A stretch of 13,172 nt of DNA from positions 1 to 13,172 of the forward strand of contig JAKSCN010000525.1 of assembly GCA_022360595.1 (NCBI GenBank), given 5' to 3'. Positions 11,793 to 13,172 of the stretch are shown here, piece by piece. The translations under genes were made by a program, and so were the position numbers. Positions within the stretch are counted from its first letter, which is position 1. Each line of letters starts with the position of its first letter. The notes under the pieces were generated by a model. It saw only the letters and a program-made list of their open reading frames with translations, did not search any database and had not been told where the DNA came from. This stretch comes from Chromatiales bacterium. Its GTDB lineage: Bacteria; Pseudomonadota; Gammaproteobacteria; Chromatiales; Chromatiaceae.

Positions 11793-13172
11793 ATGCCCCA
11801 GATCACGCTCAAAGACTATCTGCGCGAAAGCCGCCTGTTCAAGCACCGCGCCATCACCGCCGCAGCAGGAATCTTTGTGCTGGTCACTTTCCTGGCGCTG
11901 CGGCTGGTGCAGCTCCAGATCACCGACCACGAACACTTCACTACACTCTCCCAAGATAACCGGGTGAAGGTGCAGCCGCTCCCCCCCACCCGAGGCCTGA
12001 TTTACGACCGCAGCGGAGTGCTGTTGGCCCAGAATCTTCCGGCCCACAGTCTGGAGATCATTCCCGAGCGGGTTGGCGATCTGGAGAAGACTCTCGACCA
12101 GCTCAGCAAAATCATCACCATCACCGAGAGCGACCGTAAGCGCTTTCAACGGCTGCGCAAGCAGCGGCGGCGTTTCGACAGCATTCCCATCCGACTGCGC
12201 CTGGAGGAGGATGAGGTCGCCCGTTTCGCCATCAACCGCCACCGTTTTCCCGGTGTCGACATTCAGGCCAAACTGCTGCGTGACTATCCACTGGGCGCGG
12301 AGACTGCCCATGTGCTTGGCTATGTGGGGCGCATTAGCGAAAAAGAGCTGCAAGTCATCGACGAATCCAACTATTCGGGCACTACCTACATTGGTAAAAA
12401 CGGTATTGAGAAGACCTACGAAGCGCAGTTGCACGGCGAAGTGGGTCTGCAACAGGTAGAGGTCAATGCCCTTGGCCGGGTCATCCGCGTTCTGGAGAAC
12501 CAGCCACCGCGACCCGGCGACGACCTCTATCTAACCCTGGACTCACAGCTACAGGCTGTGGCGATGGCCGCCTTTGGCGAAGAGAACGGCTCTGCAGTCG
12601 CCATCGATCCGCAAACAGGTAATGTGCTGGCACTGGTCAGCAAACCCGGCTTCAACCCCAATCTGTTTGTTGAGGGGATCAGTCCCACAGATTACCGTGA
12701 ACTACAGCACTCCCCTGACAAGCCGCTGTTCAACCGCGCCCTGCGTGGCCAGTATCCACCCGGCTCCACTGTCAAACCGTTCATCGGGCTGGCCGGTCTG
12801 GAGAGCGGCACTGTCTACTACCATCAGAAAAAATACTGCCCGGGCTATTACCAGCTTCCCAACCTGTCGCACAAATACCGTGACTGGAAAAAGACCGGCC
12901 ACGGGGCGGTCGATCTGGAAGACGCCATTATTCAGTCCTGCGATGTCTACTATTACGATCTCGCCTACCAGATGGGGATAGATAAGATCCAGTCATTTAT
13001 GAGCCGTTTCGGCTTTGGTGAGCGCACCGGTATAGACATCACCGGCGAACTCCCCGGTCTAATGCCGTCCCGCGCCTGGAAGAAGAAACGCCGCCGCGCC
13101 CCCTGGTACCCCGGTGAGACACTGATTACCGGTATCGGCCAGGGCTACTTCCTCACCACACCATTACAACTG
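11793..13172 (+). CDS. mrdA: Penicillin-binding protein 2 (elongasome transpeptidase), 3'-truncated by window edge
   Basis: This open frame of 460 codons starts at ATG 11793, 3 bases after the mreD stop, and runs off the right edge. PBP2 is the class B transpeptidase that cross-links lateral-wall peptidoglycan with RodA. The N-terminus is MPQITLKDYLRESRLFKHRAITAAAGIFVLVTFLALRLVQLQI, a cytoplasmic tail then one membrane anchor at about 20-41. The pedestal carries PTRGLIYDRSGVLLAQN and the YIGKNGIEKTYEAQLHG signature. The active serine is S325 in PPGSTVKP (SxxK; E. coli Ser330), with SCD at 382-384 as the SxN-like motif. The KTG box should lie beyond the window. Downstream rodA is expected but not seen. 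Its position after mreBCD makes one elongasome operon. Confidence 0.97.
   Translation, partial: MPQITLKDYLRESRLFKHRAITAAAGIFVLVTFLALRLVQLQITDHEHFTTLSQDNRVKVQPLPPTRGLIYDRSGVLLAQNLPAHSLEIIPERVGDLEKTLDQLSKIITITESDRKRFQRLRKQRRRFDSIPIRLRLEEDEVARFAINRHRFPGVDIQAKLLRDYPLGAETAHVLGYVGRISEKELQVIDESNYSGTTYIGKNGIEKTYEAQLHGEVGLQQVEVNALGRVIRVLENQPPRPGDDLYLTLDSQLQAVAMAAFGEENGSAVAIDPQTGNVLALVSKPGFNPNLFVEGISPTDYRELQHSPDKPLFNRALRGQYPPGSTVKPFIGLAGLESGTVYYHQKKYCPGYYQLPNLSHKYRDWKKTGHGAVDLEDAIIQSCDVYYYDLAYQMGIDKIQSFMSRFGFGERTGIDITGELPGLMPSRAWKKKRRRAPWYPGETLITGIGQGYFLTTPLQL

Noticed and set aside
11114..12452. Long alternative frames (plus 11114-11959; minus 11631-12452) over mreC, mreD and mrdA
   Set aside because: They overlap well-identified genes in other frames, are Arg/Pro- or low-information-rich and carry no motifs; shadows.
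1..13172. CRISPR array, tRNA or rRNA genes, prophage or defence genes
   Set aside because: No regularly spaced repeats, cloverleaf-like segments or phage/defence protein motifs were seen in the window.

Overview
The window is ordinary gammaproteobacterial chromosome carrying two less ordinary intergenic regions. Protein sequences (MreB, GatA, RF1 C-terminus, MreC N-terminus) and the gene orders prfA-prmC-moeB, gatC-gatA-gatB and mreB-mreC-mreD-mrdA all fit Gammaproteobacteria. The moderately high G+C content and the single-copy housekeeping genes are compatible with a free-living or symbiotic member, perhaps near the Chromatiales/Thiotrichales, but the sequence alone does not fix the genus.

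Layout. (1) 1-1346: end of peptide release factor 1 (prfA), then prmC, which methylates the GGQ glutamine of that factor. (2) 1458-3350: a small uncharacterised Cys/His-tailed protein, a MoeB/ThiF-family adenylyltransferase, and a small class I methyltransferase one base behind it. (3) 3351-5423: a signalling pair, a receiver-ANTAR RNA-binding regulator preceded by a leader of about 200 nt with an extended -10 promoter and three inverted repeats, then a GGDEF diguanylate cyclase. (4) 5488-8760, minus strand: gatC-gatA-gatB, the tRNA-dependent amidotransferase, facing the cyclase across a likely shared terminator. (5) 8761-13172, plus strand, divergent from gatC: the rod-shape/cell-elongation cluster mreB, mreC, mreD and most of mrdA (PBP2), which runs off the right edge.

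Main find: the mreB-mreC gap (307 bp) holds a 248-bp non-coding element with 28-bp terminal inverted repeats (one mismatch) and nested internal inverted repeats, the architecture of a MITE. Its right end lies 5 bp before the first homologous codon of mreC. That codon, at the position of the E. coli MreC initiator Met, is ATT. No ATG, GTG or TTG lies in frame between the upstream stop and an ATG 75 bases further in, which falls at the end of the membrane anchor. So mreC either starts at a rare AUU codon, with a Shine-Dalgarno-like AGG supplied by the transposon end, or makes an N-truncated, unanchored protein.

Other points worth a second look are the structured leader and mini-ORFs ahead of the ANTAR regulator, the degenerate I-site of the cyclase, heptamer repeats around a -10 box upstream of the small hypothetical gene, and a methyltransferase lacking the usual NPP motif.
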